64,000 nt of DNA from Paraburkholderia atlantica (GCF_009362785.1 NZ_WHNQ01000034.1:1-64000), one strand, 5' to 3'. Counted from the first letter of the stretch, positions 15,313 to 24,847 are shown. Notes: a model not told the origin generated them from the sequence alone. Translations and numbers: made by a program.

Positions 15313-16641
15313 ATGACCAACGTTTTTCATCGTTCTCCGAAGCAGCCCTTGCCGGTGGCCGTCGCGGGCGACGGCATCGAAATCATCGACTCCACGGGCA
15401 AGCGCTATATCGACGCATCGGGCGGCGCCGCCGTGTCGTGCCTCGGCCACAGCAACCAGCGCGTGATCGACGCGATCAAGCGGCAAGCGCAACAGCTGCC
15501 GTACGCGCATACGTCGTTCTTTACGACGGAGCCGGCCGAGGAACTGGCCGACCGGCTTGTCGCGAGCGCGCCGGCCGGACTCGAGCACGTGTACTTCGTG
15601 TCGGGCGGCTCGGAGGCGATCGAGGCGGCGCTCAAGCTCGCGCGTCAGTATTTCGTCGAGAAGGGCGAGACGCAGCGGCGTCATTTCATCGCGCGTCGGC
15701 AGAGCTATCACGGCAACACGCTCGGCGCGCTCGCGATCGGCGGCAATGCATGGCGCCGCGAGCCGTTCCTGCCGATCCTGATCGAAGCGCATCACGTGAG
15801 CCCGTGCTACGCGTATCGCGAACAGCACGCGGACGAAACCGAAGAAGCGTTCGCGCAGCGGCTGGCCGATGAACTCGAGCAGAAGATTCTCGAACTCGGC
15901 GCGGACACGGTCGCGGCATTCGTCGCGGAAACGGTGGTCGGCGCCACGGCGGGCGCGGTGCCGCCGGTGCGCGAATACTTTCGCAAAATCCGCGCGGTGT
16001 GTGACCGCTACGGCGTGCTGCTGATTCTCGACGAGATCATGTCGGGCATGGGCCGCACCGGGTACCTGTTCGCGTGCGACGAAGACGGCGTGGCGCCCGA
16101 TATGCTGACCATCGCCAAGGGCCTTGGCGCGGGGTATCAGCCGATCGGCGCGACCTTGGTCAGCGACCGCATCTATCAGACGATCGTCGGCGGCTCTGGC
16201 TTCTTCCAGCATGGTCATACCTATATCGGCCATGCGACCGCGTGCGCGGCCGCGCTCGAAGTGCAGCGCGTGATCGCGCAAGACAATCTGCTGGCGAACG
16301 TGCAGGCGCGTGGCGAGCAGTTGCGTGGCCGGTTGCGCGAGCACTATGCGCAGCATGCGCATATCGGCGACGTGCGTGGGCGCGGCTTGTTCGTCGGCGT
16401 CGAACTCGTGAAGGATCGCGTTACCAAAGAGCCGTTCGACGCCAAACTGAAACTGCACGCAACGATCAAGCGCGAAGCGTTCGCGCGCGGGCTGATGGTG
16501 TATCCGATGGGCGGGACCGTCGATGGCAAGAGCGGCGACCACGTGCTGCTCGCACCGCCGTTCATCTGCACGGAGCGCGACATCGACGAAATCGTCAGCC
16601 GTCTCAACGATGCGATCGGCGCGTCGCTCGCCGCCGTCTAA
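15313..16641 (+). CDS. Class III (aspartate family) PLP aminotransferase
   Basis: 442 residues. ATG 15313 has AGGAG nine bases upstream. It is a fold-type I, class III aminotransferase: VYFVSGGSEAIEAALKLARQY (phosphate-binding loop), ILDEIMSGMGRTG (Asp binding the PLP ring), TIAKGLGAGYQPIGA with the PLP Lys269, and HGHTYIGHATACAA. Such enzymes act on omega-amino acids, diamines, taurine or beta-alanine-like amines; the exact amine cannot be read. It shares a transcript with the CMD-family gene after it and is probably controlled by the upstream RpiR regulator. Confidence 0.9.
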   Translation: MTNVFHRSPKQPLPVAVAGDGIEIIDSTGKRYIDASGGAAVSCLGHSNQRVIDAIKRQAQQLPYAHTSFFTTEPAEELADRLVASAPAGLEHVYFVSGGSEAIEAALKLARQYFVEKGETQRRHFIARRQSYHGNTLGALAIGGNAWRREPFLPILIEAHHVSPCYAYREQHADETEEAFAQRLADELEQKILELGADTVAAFVAETVVGATAGAVPPVREYFRKIRAVCDRYGVLLILDEIMSGMGRTGYLFACDEDGVAPDMLTIAKGLGAGYQPIGATLVSDRIYQTIVGGSGFFQHGHTYIGHATACAAALEVQRVIAQDNLLANVQARGEQLRGRLREHYAQHAHIGDVRGRGLFVGVELVKDRVTKEPFDAKLKLHATIKREAFARGLMVYPMGGTVDGKSGDHVLLAPPFICTERDIDEIVSRLNDAIGASLAAV

Positions 16642-16672
16642 GCTATCCAAACCATTGCCCTTAGCGAGAACG

Positions 16673-17230
16673 ATGATGACCGAGCGCTTGCCTCACTTCG
16701 ACATGTCCACCGCCACGCCCGAGCAGAAGGCGGTGCTCGACGAAATCCTGTCCGGCCCGCGCGGCAACCTGAACGGGCCGTTCCTCGGCTGGATTCATAG
16801 CCCGGAACTCGCGCAGCATGCGCAGCGCCTCGGCGCGTTTTGCCGCTACCAGACCGGGCTGCCGCTGCGGCTGTCGGAACTCGCGATTCTGGTGACCGCT
16901 TCGCGCTGGCAGGCGCAGGCGGAGTGGTACATCCACTATCCGATCGCGCTGCAGGCGGGCGTGGGCGTTGCGGACGCCGAGGCGATCCGCCACGGACGCC
17001 GCCCCGAGTTCGCCGATGCCGACGACGCGCTGATCTACGACTTCGCGAGCGAACTGTACGAGACAAAGCGCGTGTCGGACGCGACGTATGCCCAGGCGGT
17101 CGGGCGTTTCGGGCATCAGGTCGTGATCAACCTGGTCGGCCTGCTCGGCTACTACGCGCTGGTCGCGATGACGCTAAACGTGTTCGACATGCGCGCAGTC
17201 GGACAGCAGAGCCTGCCGTTTCCCGAATAG
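16673..17230 (+). CDS. Carboxymuconolactone decarboxylase family protein
   Basis: 185 residues from ATG 16673, 31 bp after the aminotransferase. It resembles the carboxymuconolactone decarboxylase/AhpD-like superfamily (LSELAILVTASRWQAQAEWYIH, then a helical FADADDALIYDFASELYETKRVSDATY and FGHQVVINLVGLLGYYALVAM). The CxxC peroxidatic motif of AhpD is absent, so decarboxylase-like rather than peroxidase chemistry is more likely. Its place in the operon suggests it acts on the product of the aminotransferase, but the reaction is unknown. Confidence 0.82.
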   Translation: MMTERLPHFDMSTATPEQKAVLDEILSGPRGNLNGPFLGWIHSPELAQHAQRLGAFCRYQTGLPLRLSELAILVTASRWQAQAEWYIHYPIALQAGVGVADAEAIRHGRRPEFADADDALIYDFASELYETKRVSDATYAQAVGRFGHQVVINLVGLLGYYALVAMTLNVFDMRAVGQQSLPFPE

Positions 17231-17277
17231 CGTTTTTGCCGACGAGCGGCCGCGCAGCAGCGCCGCACGCGCCAACG

Positions 17278-17321
17278 AAAAAAGCCCCGGTTGCCGAACT
17301 TCGCAACCGGGGCTTTTTTTT
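17278..17321. terminator. Strong bidirectional terminator
   Basis: A perfect 11-bp stem (GCCCCGGTTGC, 17284-17294; GCAACCGGGGC, 17303-17313) is flanked by A6 on the left and T8 on the right. It ends the aminotransferase operon and the convergent DUF4148 gene. Confidence 0.95.
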
Positions 17322-17376
17322 ACTGCGCGCTGCCTTAACTGCCAGCGCGCTTAGTTGGCACGCTTAGTTACCACCT

Positions 17377-17685
17377 TTAGTTACCACGATACGTCGAAAA
17401 GAGACGTTGCTGCACCGTCGCCGGCGCGCCTGCGTCCGACGAACTGGCCTTCGCGCCGCCGACATCCTGCGTACCCTCGGCCGATGCGGTGACGATCGTC
17501 GAGTCCTGGGGCACGGCCTTCGGATACGTGGTGTCGTTCTGGTTCAGAAGGCCCGCTTTTTGCGCGGCGACGAGTTCGGCGCGCACTTGAGCGCGCGTGA
17601 TCGGACCGTTTGCCTGCTGGGCGAACGACACTGCCGGAACGATAAGAGCGGATGCGACGACAACTGCGGAAAGAAGCGATTTCAT
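17377..17685 (-). CDS. DUF4148 family exported protein
   Basis: 102 residues from ATG 17685, with GGAGG upstream. A signal peptide (MKSLLSAVVVASALIVPAVSFA) is followed by the DUF4148 core: GPITRAQVRAELVAAQKAG and a spaced YPKAVP. These small periplasmic proteins are numerous in Burkholderia and its relatives; their role is not known. It is a single gene that ends at the bidirectional terminator. Confidence 0.9.
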   Translation of the reverse strand: MKSLLSAVVVASALIVPAVSFAQQANGPITRAQVRAELVAAQKAGLLNQNDTTYPKAVPQDSTIVTASAEGTQDVGGAKASSSDAGAPATVQQRLFSTYRGN

Positions 17686-18005
17686 AACGACCTCCAATTG
17701 ATTGTGTGGGGACCGGTATGAACCGCGTTTCCCGATCCGTTGAACGCAGTCTATTTCTTACGAGGTCAGCAAAAAAGCGGCTTTCCGGTGAAATATTATT
17801 GCGAGTTTTGAGATAGTGAAAAGGGCGCTTTTCCCGCGCCGAAACACGGAAGCGCCTATGATGAAGGCCGGTCCACGCCCGCGCCTGCAAGTCGCGCGGC
17901 ACCAGCGACCGATGCCCAGGCGCGGACATATCCGGGCGGACCGCCGCGGCGGGCATCATCTTCGGTCGAGCGGCGTGCGCGGCAAGGCATAAACAGGAGA
18001 GAGCG
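17686..18005. other. Intergenic region between DUF4148 and osmC
   Basis: About 320 bp between divergent genes. The left half is AT-richer and must contain both promoters. I see no coding frame, no clear -35/-10 pair and no convincing palindrome. AGGAGAG precedes the OsmC start. Confidence 0.4.
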
Positions 18006-18431
18006 ATGAAGCGCAAGGCATCAGCAGTCTGGCAAGGCGGCCTGCAGAACGGCAAGGGCTCGATTTCCACCGACAGCGGCGTGTTGAAGGACACCCAATA
18101 CTCGTTCGCGACACGCTTCGCGGACGGCATCGGCACGAATCCGGAAGAGCTGATCGCGGCTGCGCATGCGGGGTGTTTCTCGATGGCATTGTCGGCGGAG
18201 CTGGGCAAGGCCAACATCACGCCAGAGCGGATCGGCACCACGGCCACCGTCACGCTCGACAAGGACGGCGGCGGCTTCACGATCACCGCGGTGCATCTCG
18301 ACGTCACCGTGAAGATTCCGGGCGGAGACAAGGCCGCGTTCGACAAGGCAACCGCGGACGCGAAGGCCGGTTGCCCGGTGTCGAAGGTACTGAATGCGAC
18401 GATTACGATGGATGCGAAGCTGGAGACCTAA
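18006..18431 (+). CDS. osmC: OsmC family peroxiredoxin
   Basis: 141 residues, standard length. The two peroxidatic cysteines are in place: Cys57 in AHAGCFSMAL and Cys123 in AGCPVSKVL, with the Glu of GTNPEELIAAAHAG that helps activate the first. OsmC reduces organic hydroperoxides in the cytoplasm, using lipoyl-linked reductant in studied members. Preceded by AGGAGAG and followed by its own terminator, it is a single-gene unit. Confidence 0.95.
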   Translation: MKRKASAVWQGGLQNGKGSISTDSGVLKDTQYSFATRFADGIGTNPEELIAAAHAGCFSMALSAELGKANITPERIGTTATVTLDKDGGGFTITAVHLDVTVKIPGGDKAAFDKATADAKAGCPVSKVLNATITMDAKLET

Positions 18432-18459
18432 GCGTTGGCTGTCACTGTCAGCACAACGA

Positions 18460-18494
18460 AGCCGGCGAAGGGCCATGCCCGCCGCCGGCTTTTT
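18460..18494 (+). terminator. Rho-independent terminator of osmC
   Basis: AGCCGGCG (18460-18467) pairs with CGCCGGCT (18483-18490), and a run of five T follows. It lies about 30 bp after the osmC stop. Confidence 0.8.
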
Positions 18495-18622
18495 CTTGGC
18501 CGTTGTCGAAGGAATGGATGACCCCGACGCGAGTAGGCCTACGGAAGGCCGTCCTTGATTTATTGAACATCCAGTCATAATATCCACAGACCGACACCAA
18601 CGCAGCAACAAGGTCATCGCAA

Positions 18623-19252
18623 TTGAGTCATTCCAGGCAAGCCGCGAAAAAAGCCGGCGAAACATCTCAGCGCGGCCGTCCGCGCGAGTTCGACACCGAC
18701 ACCGTGCTGGCGAACGCCAGCCAGGTGTTCTGGGATCACGGCTACCACGCGACGTCGATCGACGATCTGTGCAAGGCCACTGGTCTGCTGCGCGGCAGCC
18801 TGTACGGCGTGTTCGGCGACAAGCACGGCATCATGCTTGCCGCGCTCGAGCATTACTCGGAAGGCGCGGTCGCGCGGCTTGCGCAGCGACTGAGCGCGAC
18901 GGCTGATCCGGAGCAGGCGCTGCGCGACGCGCTGCTGCACTACGCGCGGGTATCGTGCGGGTTGAGCGGTCGGCGCAGCTGTTTCATCACGAATACGACG
19001 CTCGAAATGCAGCCCGATGACGAAGTGCTGCGCGCGCGCGTCGCCGCGATTCAGCGTCGCATGGCAACCTTGCTCGCGGCGGCGGTGATTCGCGGTCAAG
19101 CGAGCGGCGCGTTCGATTCGACACTCGACGAAAAAGCCGTCGGCGATTTCCTGTTATGCGTGATGCAGGGCCTGCGGGTCATGGGACGGGTTGCGCACCA
19201 GCAAGATGCGCTGGTCGATATCGTCGATGTGGCGATGCGCGCGCTGGTGTAG
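18623..19252 (+). CDS. TetR/AcrR family transcriptional regulator
   Basis: 209 residues from a TTG start. The N-terminal TetR helix-turn-helix is clear: GRPREFDTDTVLANASQVFWDHGYHATSIDDLCKATG, then LLRGSLYGVFGDKHGIM (residues about 18-70). The C-terminal ligand domain is of the TetR_C_16/YxaF-like type and has two cysteines (CGLSGRRSC). The MFS exporter starts 57 bp downstream on the same strand, and the GAACGGTCGGTCA stretch before it may be part of its operator. A possible promoter is TTGATT-17-TAATAT at 18555-18583. It probably represses itself and the exporter. Confidence 0.92.
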   Translation: MSHSRQAAKKAGETSQRGRPREFDTDTVLANASQVFWDHGYHATSIDDLCKATGLLRGSLYGVFGDKHGIMLAALEHYSEGAVARLAQRLSATADPEQALRDALLHYARVSCGLSGRRSCFITNTTLEMQPDDEVLRARVAAIQRRMATLLAAAVIRGQASGAFDSTLDEKAVGDFLLCVMQGLRVMGRVAHQQDALVDIVDVAMRALV

Positions 19253-19308
19253 CAGCTCGTACGCGAACACTGGCGCGAGTTTTTTAACTATTTCTTGAAC
19301 GGTCGGTC

Positions 19309-20862
19309 ATGAAAAGCGAAGCAATCAAGTCCGCTCCTGCGGCATTCGGTGGATCCGCTAGTTGCGCGGCGAGCGCAGCCGGGGCGGTGACCGGGCCCGG
19401 CCCCGCGATGGCAGGCATGGCTGTCGCCGCCAAAGCGGCGGCGCCTGGCTTCCCGCGCCAGGCGCTCGCGCTCGCCGTGCTGTTCGTCGGCGCCTTTCTC
19501 GCGCCGCTCGATTACTTCATCGTCAATCTGGCGCTGCCGTCGATTCACACGGGCCTGAACGCGAGCGACGCGCAGCTGCAACTCGTCGTGTCGGCCTATG
19601 CGTCCGCGTACGCGGTGCTGCTGATCACGGGCGGCCGCCTCGGCGATCTGTTCGGCCGCCGTCGCATGTTCATGACCGGCATGGCGGCCTTCGTGATCGC
19701 GTCCGCGTTGTGCGGTTTCGCGACGAGCGGCCACATGCTGGTGATCGCACGCATCGTGCAAGGCATCGCGGCCGCGGTAATGGCGCCGCAAGTGCTTGCG
19801 ACGATTCGCGCGGTTGTACCGTTGCATCAGCAGACGCGCGTGATGAGTCTGTATGGTTTCGTATTCGGCTTGTCGTCGATCGTCGGGCAACTCGGCGGCG
19901 GCGCGCTGATCACGTATCACCCGTTCGGGCTCGACTGGCGCGTGATCTTTCTGATCAACATCCCGATCGGCATAGCGGCGTTCATCGGCACATGGAAGTT
20001 CGTGCCGGAGAACCAGCCGGCCACGCATACCGGCGTCGATCTGAAGGGGGTTGCGCTGCTGTCGGCGGTACTTCTGCTGGTCATCTATCCGATGACGCAT
20101 GGCCGCGAAGCCGGCTGGCCCGCGTGGACCTTCGTGATGTTCGCGCTCGCGGTGCCGGTGTTCGCGCTGTTCGTCGCGACCGAGCTGCGCGTCGAGCGCG
20201 GCGGTGGCCATCCGCTCGTCGATCTGCAACTGTTCCGCAATCGCGCGTTCGCGCTCGGTCTCGTGCTTGCGTTCCTGTTCTATTGCAATAGCGCGTTCTT
20301 CCTGACCTACGGCATCTTCCTGCAGACCGGTCTGCACTGGACGCCGCTCGCGTCGGGCATCGCGATCATGCCGTTCGCGGTCGGCTTCGTGATCGGGCCG
20401 CTGACGTCGCCTGCCGTGGTCAAGCGCATCGGCGCGCATGTGCTGACGCTCGGTTTCTCGATGATGACGCTGGGCTTCACCGTGACCGGCTGGTCCGCGA
20501 CTCGATCCGCGACGCCCGATCTGCTGTTCTACAGCGGGTTGGTATGCGCGGGTGTCGGACATGGTCTGCTGTTGCCGTCGATCATGCGCATCGTGCTGCA
20601 GGAGGTGGTGCCGGAGAAGGCGGGGCTTGCATCGGGTGTGGTGTCGTCGACGTTGCAGATCGGCTCCGCGTTCGGCACCGCAGCGGTCAGCGGCGCGTTC
20701 TTCGGGGCGCTCGGTGGCAGCGCGGCGCCCGCGTCTTATGCACACGCGTTTCAGCTGAGTCTCGCTATCAATGCCGCGCTGATGTTTGTTTGTATTGGCC
20801 TGAGCGTGCTGCTGGTGCGTCATCAGCAAAGCGTGCGGCGCTCAGTCGCCCCGGCAGTTTGA
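19309..20862 (+). CDS. MFS transporter, DHA2 (14-TM) drug exporter family
   Basis: 517 residues with about 14 hydrophobic helices. Family motifs are visible: LDYFIVNLALPSI (motif D1), GGRLGDLFGRRRMF (motif A) and ARIVQGIAAAVMAPQVLA (motif C/B region). The first 50 residues are Ala/Gly-rich and cytoplasmic. Proteins of this type (EmrB/QacA-like) use the proton gradient to export drugs or metabolites. The TetR gene immediately upstream is the likely local regulator. Substrate unknown. Confidence 0.93.
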   Translation: MKSEAIKSAPAAFGGSASCAASAAGAVTGPGPAMAGMAVAAKAAAPGFPRQALALAVLFVGAFLAPLDYFIVNLALPSIHTGLNASDAQLQLVVSAYASAYAVLLITGGRLGDLFGRRRMFMTGMAAFVIASALCGFATSGHMLVIARIVQGIAAAVMAPQVLATIRAVVPLHQQTRVMSLYGFVFGLSSIVGQLGGGALITYHPFGLDWRVIFLINIPIGIAAFIGTWKFVPENQPATHTGVDLKGVALLSAVLLLVIYPMTHGREAGWPAWTFVMFALAVPVFALFVATELRVERGGGHPLVDLQLFRNRAFALGLVLAFLFYCNSAFFLTYGIFLQTGLHWTPLASGIAIMPFAVGFVIGPLTSPAVVKRIGAHVLTLGFSMMTLGFTVTGWSATRSATPDLLFYSGLVCAGVGHGLLLPSIMRIVLQEVVPEKAGLASGVVSSTLQIGSAFGTAAVSGAFFGALGGSAAPASYAHAFQLSLAINAALMFVCIGLSVLLVRHQQSVRRSVAPAV

Positions 20863-21347
20863 AATTAACCCGCCGGTAATCGTTTTCACTCGTTGGCTCG
20901 CTGAGAAAAATCGTTGAATTTGAACGAAGCGGTATAACGAACTGCGGGGTATTTACCGGCGATCTACTCGTTCACAGGTAATTCTGATTTAGATCAAGCG
21001 GGCTCATTCTGATTAACGGCTCAACGCTATCACGTCAGGTTTTCTAATCAGACGAAACCCGCCTCGTATTTCCTACCGGGCTGCAAACGGCCTGCAGTAA
21101 CTGTTGCGTCTGTGCGGTAGCGCACATAGGGTTACCCGCAATGTTGTCGCGTGAAATGTTTTGGAATGCCGGGAACTTTAACCATTGGGCATCAACCGCA
21201 GATCCAATGAAAACGGTATCAATAAAAAGCGCTTGCCGCGTTTAAATTCGATTGTTAATCTGTCTAAACTTTAGAATCTTCATTCAACAGGTCGAAGTCG
21301 ATAAGGCCGGGCTCAACTTAAAAACGCTCAAGATAGGGGGACCCAAT
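20863..21347. other. Intergenic region before the YodC-like gene
   Basis: About 485 bp, AT-richer than the neighbours, with no supported reading frame. A GGGAACTTT stretch at 21171-21179 resembles the -35 of extracytoplasmic-function sigma promoters, but no matching -10 is at the right distance. A GGGGG ribosome site precedes the downstream start. Confidence 0.4.
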
Positions 21348-21617
21348 ATGCTGACCGCTACCATTGACGCATTCCAGACAACATCCGCCGCCTTCAACGT
21401 GGGCGACGTCGTCAAGTTAAAAGATGGGGGCCCGCGCATGACCGTGACGTACGCAGGTCCAGTCGCGCGCAATCCGGGCGACTGGCTGATCTGCGAGTGG
21501 TTCGACGAACACGGCGAACTGCGTCACGAAACCTTTGCCGCGCAAGCCGTGCGTGCGGAACCGCGCTCCATTCCGGCGGGCTCGGTGCAGTGGAGTCGCA
21601 TCGGGCGCGCGGCCTGA
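21348..21617 (+). CDS. DUF2158 (YodC-like) small protein
   Basis: 89 residues from ATG 21348. The core FNVGDVVKLKDGGPRMTVTYAG followed by WLICEWFDEHGELRHETF is the DUF2158/YodC pattern, a small SH3-like beta-barrel. The typical C-terminal F at the end of the last strand is present. These proteins are widespread, short and of unknown function. It is preceded by a long AT-rich region and stands alone. Confidence 0.85.
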   Translation: MLTATIDAFQTTSAAFNVGDVVKLKDGGPRMTVTYAGPVARNPGDWLICEWFDEHGELRHETFAAQAVRAEPRSIPAGSVQWSRIGRAA

Positions 21618-21695
21618 GTGACGCACGTGCGCATCAATCAAGCTGTTTCCTGTTATTCGTTTATTGCTCGTATTGCTCGAGCCGCCCGAATCGTT

Positions 21696-22007
21696 TCAGC
21701 GCTCGGGCCGGTCGCGCGCGGCCTCGCGTCGCCGCACGCGCAGCGTCAGTGCCGATGAAAACGCGCGCAAGGTCGACATCTTGCGAGTCTCGACGACGTC
21801 GCTCGCAAGGCTCTCCGCCGGATTCGGCTGTAGCGCCCAATACAGCGCGAGCACCCAACCGAGCACGGTCCAGCCGAGGCAGGCGTTAAACAGCGCGAGC
21901 GTCAGCACGTCACGACGCTTGCGCCGGTCTGCGATGATCGCCGGCAGAAAATACAGCGCGAGCGCGAATGCCGCGCCGATTGCCTGAACGGCCAGGTTGC
22001 CACCCAT
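21696..22007 (-). CDS. Superinfection immunity-type membrane protein
   Basis: 103 residues from ATG 22007, preceded by AGGAG. Two transmembrane helices (IGAAFALALYFLPAIIA and LALFNACLGWTVLGWVLALYWAL) are separated by the short basic loop DRRKRRD. This two-helix pattern with a YFLPxIIA and LFNxxLGWTxxGWVxALxWA signature is the phage-type superinfection immunity family (T4 Imm-like), common in bacterial genomes with no phage context. The tail is basic and unordered. Here no phage gene is nearby, so a housekeeping membrane role is as likely as phage exclusion. Confidence 0.85.
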   Translation of the reverse strand: MGGNLAVQAIGAAFALALYFLPAIIADRRKRRDVLTLALFNACLGWTVLGWVLALYWALQPNPAESLASDVVETRKMSTLRAFSSALTLRVRRREAARDRPER

Positions 22008-22135
22008 AAAAGCTCCTGATGCGCGATGCATGTAATGATTGTCGCGCGAATGGCCGCCGCGCGCCGCGCACCCGCGCGTTCCAGTCCCCAGCCAATCATC
22101 GCAAGGGGTTCAGCCCGACACGCATCGGGACTATC

Positions 22136-23635
22136 ATGATCGTTTCGACCGAACAGTATTTCACGGACCCGATCATGATCAGCGACGACACGACCCAGCA
22201 GGCCCAACTCAACCCGGACACGCTACGAGAATTCGTCGAGCGCAAGTGGAACGACGAGATCGTGCCCGCGCTGACGGACTACATCACCGTACCGGCGAAG
22301 AGCCCGGCCTTCGATCCAGACTGGGCGAAGCACGGTTACCTCGAGCGCGTGATCACCGACGCCGCGAAGTGGGCCGAGCAGCAACCGGTGCGCGGCCTGA
22401 AGCTCGAGGTGATCCGCTTGCCGGGCCGCACGCCGGTGATCTTCTTCGAAACGGCCGCGACGCGCTCGGGCAGCGACGAAACCATCGTGCTCTACGGCCA
22501 CCTCGACAAGCAGCCCGAGTTCGATGGCTGGCGCAACGACCTCGGTCCGTGGACGCCGAAGCTCGAGGACGGCAAGCTGTACGGCCGCGGCGGCGCAGAC
22601 GACGGCTACGCGATCTACGCGAGCCTGACGGCGCTCGCCGCGCTCGATGCGCAAGGGGTCGAGCGTCCGCGCTGCGTCGGGCTGATCGAAACCTGCGAGG
22701 AGTCGGGCAGCTACGATCTGCTGCCCTACGTCGACGCGCTGCGCGAGCGGCTCGGCAAGGTCGGACTGGTCGTGTGTCTCGATTCGGGCGCGGGCAATTA
22801 CGATCAGCTGTGGCTGACCACGTCGCTGCGCGGGCTCGTCGCCGGCGATCTCGAAGTGCAGGTGCTCGACGAAGGGATTCACTCGGGCGTCTATGGCGGC
22901 ATCGTGCCGTCGAGCTTCCGCATCATGCGGCAACTGTTCGATCGTCTCGAAGACTCCGCGAACGGCACGCTGCTGCCGAAGGGCTTTCACTGCCCGGTGC
23001 CGGCCGATCGTCTGCGCGAAGCGGAGGCCGCCGCCAGGATTCTCGGCGATGACGTGTGGAAGAAGATGCCGTGGGCATGCGGTCAGGACGGCCGTCAAGT
23101 GCTGCCCACCACGACCGATCCACAGGAGGCGCTGCTCAATTCGACGTGGCGTCCTTCGCTGTCGGTGACGGGCGCGGCCGGTTTGCCCGCGCTCGCCGAC
23201 GCCGGCAACGTGCTGCGTCCGCGCACCGCGTTCAAGCTGTCGCTGCGTCTGCCGCCGACCATCGAAGCGGAGAAGGCCGTCGCCGAACTGAAGGCGCTGC
23301 TCGAATTCGATCCGCCGTACAACGCGAAGGTCACGTTCAAGCCGGATGCGGGGGCGGCGAGCGGCTGGAACGCACCGGAGGTCGCACCGTGGCTGGCCAC
23401 CGCGCTCAGCGATGCATCGCGTCAGCACTTCGGCGCAGACGCCGCCTACATGGGCCTCGGCGGCACAATCCCGCTGATGAACGTGCTGAAGGCGGGCTTC
23501 CCGAAGTCGCAGTTCATGGTGTGCGGCGTGCTCGGGCCGAAGTCGAACGCGCATGGGCCGAACGAGTTTCTGCACGTGCCGTACGGCAAGAAGCTGACGG
23601 CCGCGGTTGCCGAAGTGATCGCCGCGGCGCCGTGA
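22136..23635 (+). CDS. M20 family metallopeptidase
   Basis: About 499 residues from ATG 22136; ATG 22175 (MISDDTTQQAQL) is an equally possible start. Two-metal M20 residues are visible: His and Asp in VLYGHLDKQPE, the bridging Asp in GRGGADDGYAI, the catalytic/metal Glu pair in ETCEESGS, Asp in VCLDSGAG, and His in NAHGPNEFLHVPYGKK near the C-terminus. It is of the long dipeptidase-like subgroup, which cleaves dipeptides or acylated amino acids in the cytoplasm. The neighbouring dehydrogenase begins 90 bp later on the same strand. Confidence 0.92.
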   Translation: MIVSTEQYFTDPIMISDDTTQQAQLNPDTLREFVERKWNDEIVPALTDYITVPAKSPAFDPDWAKHGYLERVITDAAKWAEQQPVRGLKLEVIRLPGRTPVIFFETAATRSGSDETIVLYGHLDKQPEFDGWRNDLGPWTPKLEDGKLYGRGGADDGYAIYASLTALAALDAQGVERPRCVGLIETCEESGSYDLLPYVDALRERLGKVGLVVCLDSGAGNYDQLWLTTSLRGLVAGDLEVQVLDEGIHSGVYGGIVPSSFRIMRQLFDRLEDSANGTLLPKGFHCPVPADRLREAEAAARILGDDVWKKMPWACGQDGRQVLPTTTDPQEALLNSTWRPSLSVTGAAGLPALADAGNVLRPRTAFKLSLRLPPTIEAEKAVAELKALLEFDPPYNAKVTFKPDAGAASGWNAPEVAPWLATALSDASRQHFGADAAYMGLGGTIPLMNVLKAGFPKSQFMVCGVLGPKSNAHGPNEFLHVPYGKKLTAAVAEVIAAAP

Positions 23636-23725
23636 GGTCTGGCTTCGTTTGAGTGGGGCTCGGGCGTGACCCGGGCCCGTTGTTTACTGATGCTCCCTTC
23701 CGTTCGAACCACGCCGACACGCTGA

Positions 23726-24829
23726 ATGACCGACTCCCAGACTGCCCACGCCAACACGCCCCGGATTCCGGCCGATCAACTGCATGCCTACGTCAGGGCG
23801 ATCTGGCAGCGAGCGGGCAGTGCGCCTCGTGAAGCGGAGCTGATCGCCGATCATCTGGTGGCCGCGAATCTGACCGGGCACGACTCGCATGGCGTCGGCA
23901 TGATCCCGCGCTATGTCGAATCGCTCGCCGACCAGCAACTGCAACTGAATCGGCATGCCGACGTCGTCAAAGACGCGGGCGCGGTGCTGACCGTCGAAGG
24001 GGGCAAGGGCTTCGGTCAGGTGATCGCGTTCGAGGCGATGGAGCGGGGCATCGAGCGCGCGCGGCGGCTCGGCATCTGCGCGGTGGGCTTGCGCGGCGCG
24101 CATCATATCGGCCGCATCGGGCATTGGGCCGAGCAGTGCGCGCGCGCCGGTCTGGTGTCGTTCCACTTCGTCAACGTGGCGGGCGATCCGCTAGTCGCGC
24201 CGTTCGGCGGCGCAGACCGCCGCATCGGCACGAATCCGTTCTGCGCCGCTTATCCGCGACCCGGCAAGCCGCCACTCGTGCTCGACTTCGCGACCAGCAC
24301 GATCGCGTTCGGCAAGACGCGCGTCGCGTATAACCAGGGCAAGCACACGCCACCCGGCGCGCTGATCGATCACGAAGGCATGCCGACGCTCGAACCGAAA
24401 GTCATGCACGAAGCGCCGTTCGGCGCGCTGACACCATTCGGCGGCCACAAGGGGTTCGGGCTCGCGGCAATGTGCGAGATTTTCGGCGGCGCGCTGTCGG
24501 GCGGCTTCACGACGCACGCGGACACGCTCGTTACCACGCACGCGATCATCAACTGCATGCTGTCGGTGATCATCGATCCGGCCGCATTCGACGCGCCCGA
24601 TGCGCAAGCCGAAGCCGATGCGTTTCTCGCGTGGGTGAAGGCGTCGCCGCTCGCGGCGGGCACCGAGCGCATCTACGAACCCGGCGAGCCCGAGCGCGTC
24701 ACACGCGCGCAACGCGAGGCCGCCGGCATTCCAATCGACGCCGCTACGTGGGCGCAAATCCACTCCGCGGCGCGCGCCGTCGGGATGAGTGAGGACGAAG
24801 TGGCAAGTTGGTCCGCGCGCCTCGGCTGA
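23726..24829 (+). CDS. Malate/L-lactate dehydrogenase-family oxidoreductase (YbiC-like)
   Basis: 367 residues of the Ldh_2 family, a non-Rossmann NAD(P)-dependent hydroxyacid dehydrogenase. Conserved stretches are GHDSHGVGMIPRYVE (catalytic His region), GLRGAHHIGRIGHWAE, RRIGTNPFCAAYPR, VLDFATSTIAFGKTRVA and GGHKGFGLAAMCEIFGGALSG. The closest well-known relative by pattern is the hydroxycarboxylate dehydrogenase YbiC/HcxB. It converts 2-hydroxy acids to 2-oxo acids in the cytoplasm; the natural substrate is not determined by sequence. Confidence 0.9.
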   Translation: MTDSQTAHANTPRIPADQLHAYVRAIWQRAGSAPREAELIADHLVAANLTGHDSHGVGMIPRYVESLADQQLQLNRHADVVKDAGAVLTVEGGKGFGQVIAFEAMERGIERARRLGICAVGLRGAHHIGRIGHWAEQCARAGLVSFHFVNVAGDPLVAPFGGADRRIGTNPFCAAYPRPGKPPLVLDFATSTIAFGKTRVAYNQGKHTPPGALIDHEGMPTLEPKVMHEAPFGALTPFGGHKGFGLAAMCEIFGGALSGGFTTHADTLVTTHAIINCMLSVIIDPAAFDAPDAQAEADAFLAWVKASPLAAGTERIYEPGEPERVTRAQREAAGIPIDAATWAQIHSAARAVGMSEDEVASWSARLG

Positions 24830-24847
24830 AGCGCGCGACAGCAACGC

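Noticed and set aside
21171..21200. Extracytoplasmic-function sigma promoter before the YodC-like gene
   Set aside because: The -35-like GGAACTT has no matching -10 at 16-17 bp.
21696..22007. Prophage remnant because of the superinfection immunity-type protein
   Set aside because: No integrase, capsid, tail or attachment site lies nearby, and the family is common outside phages.
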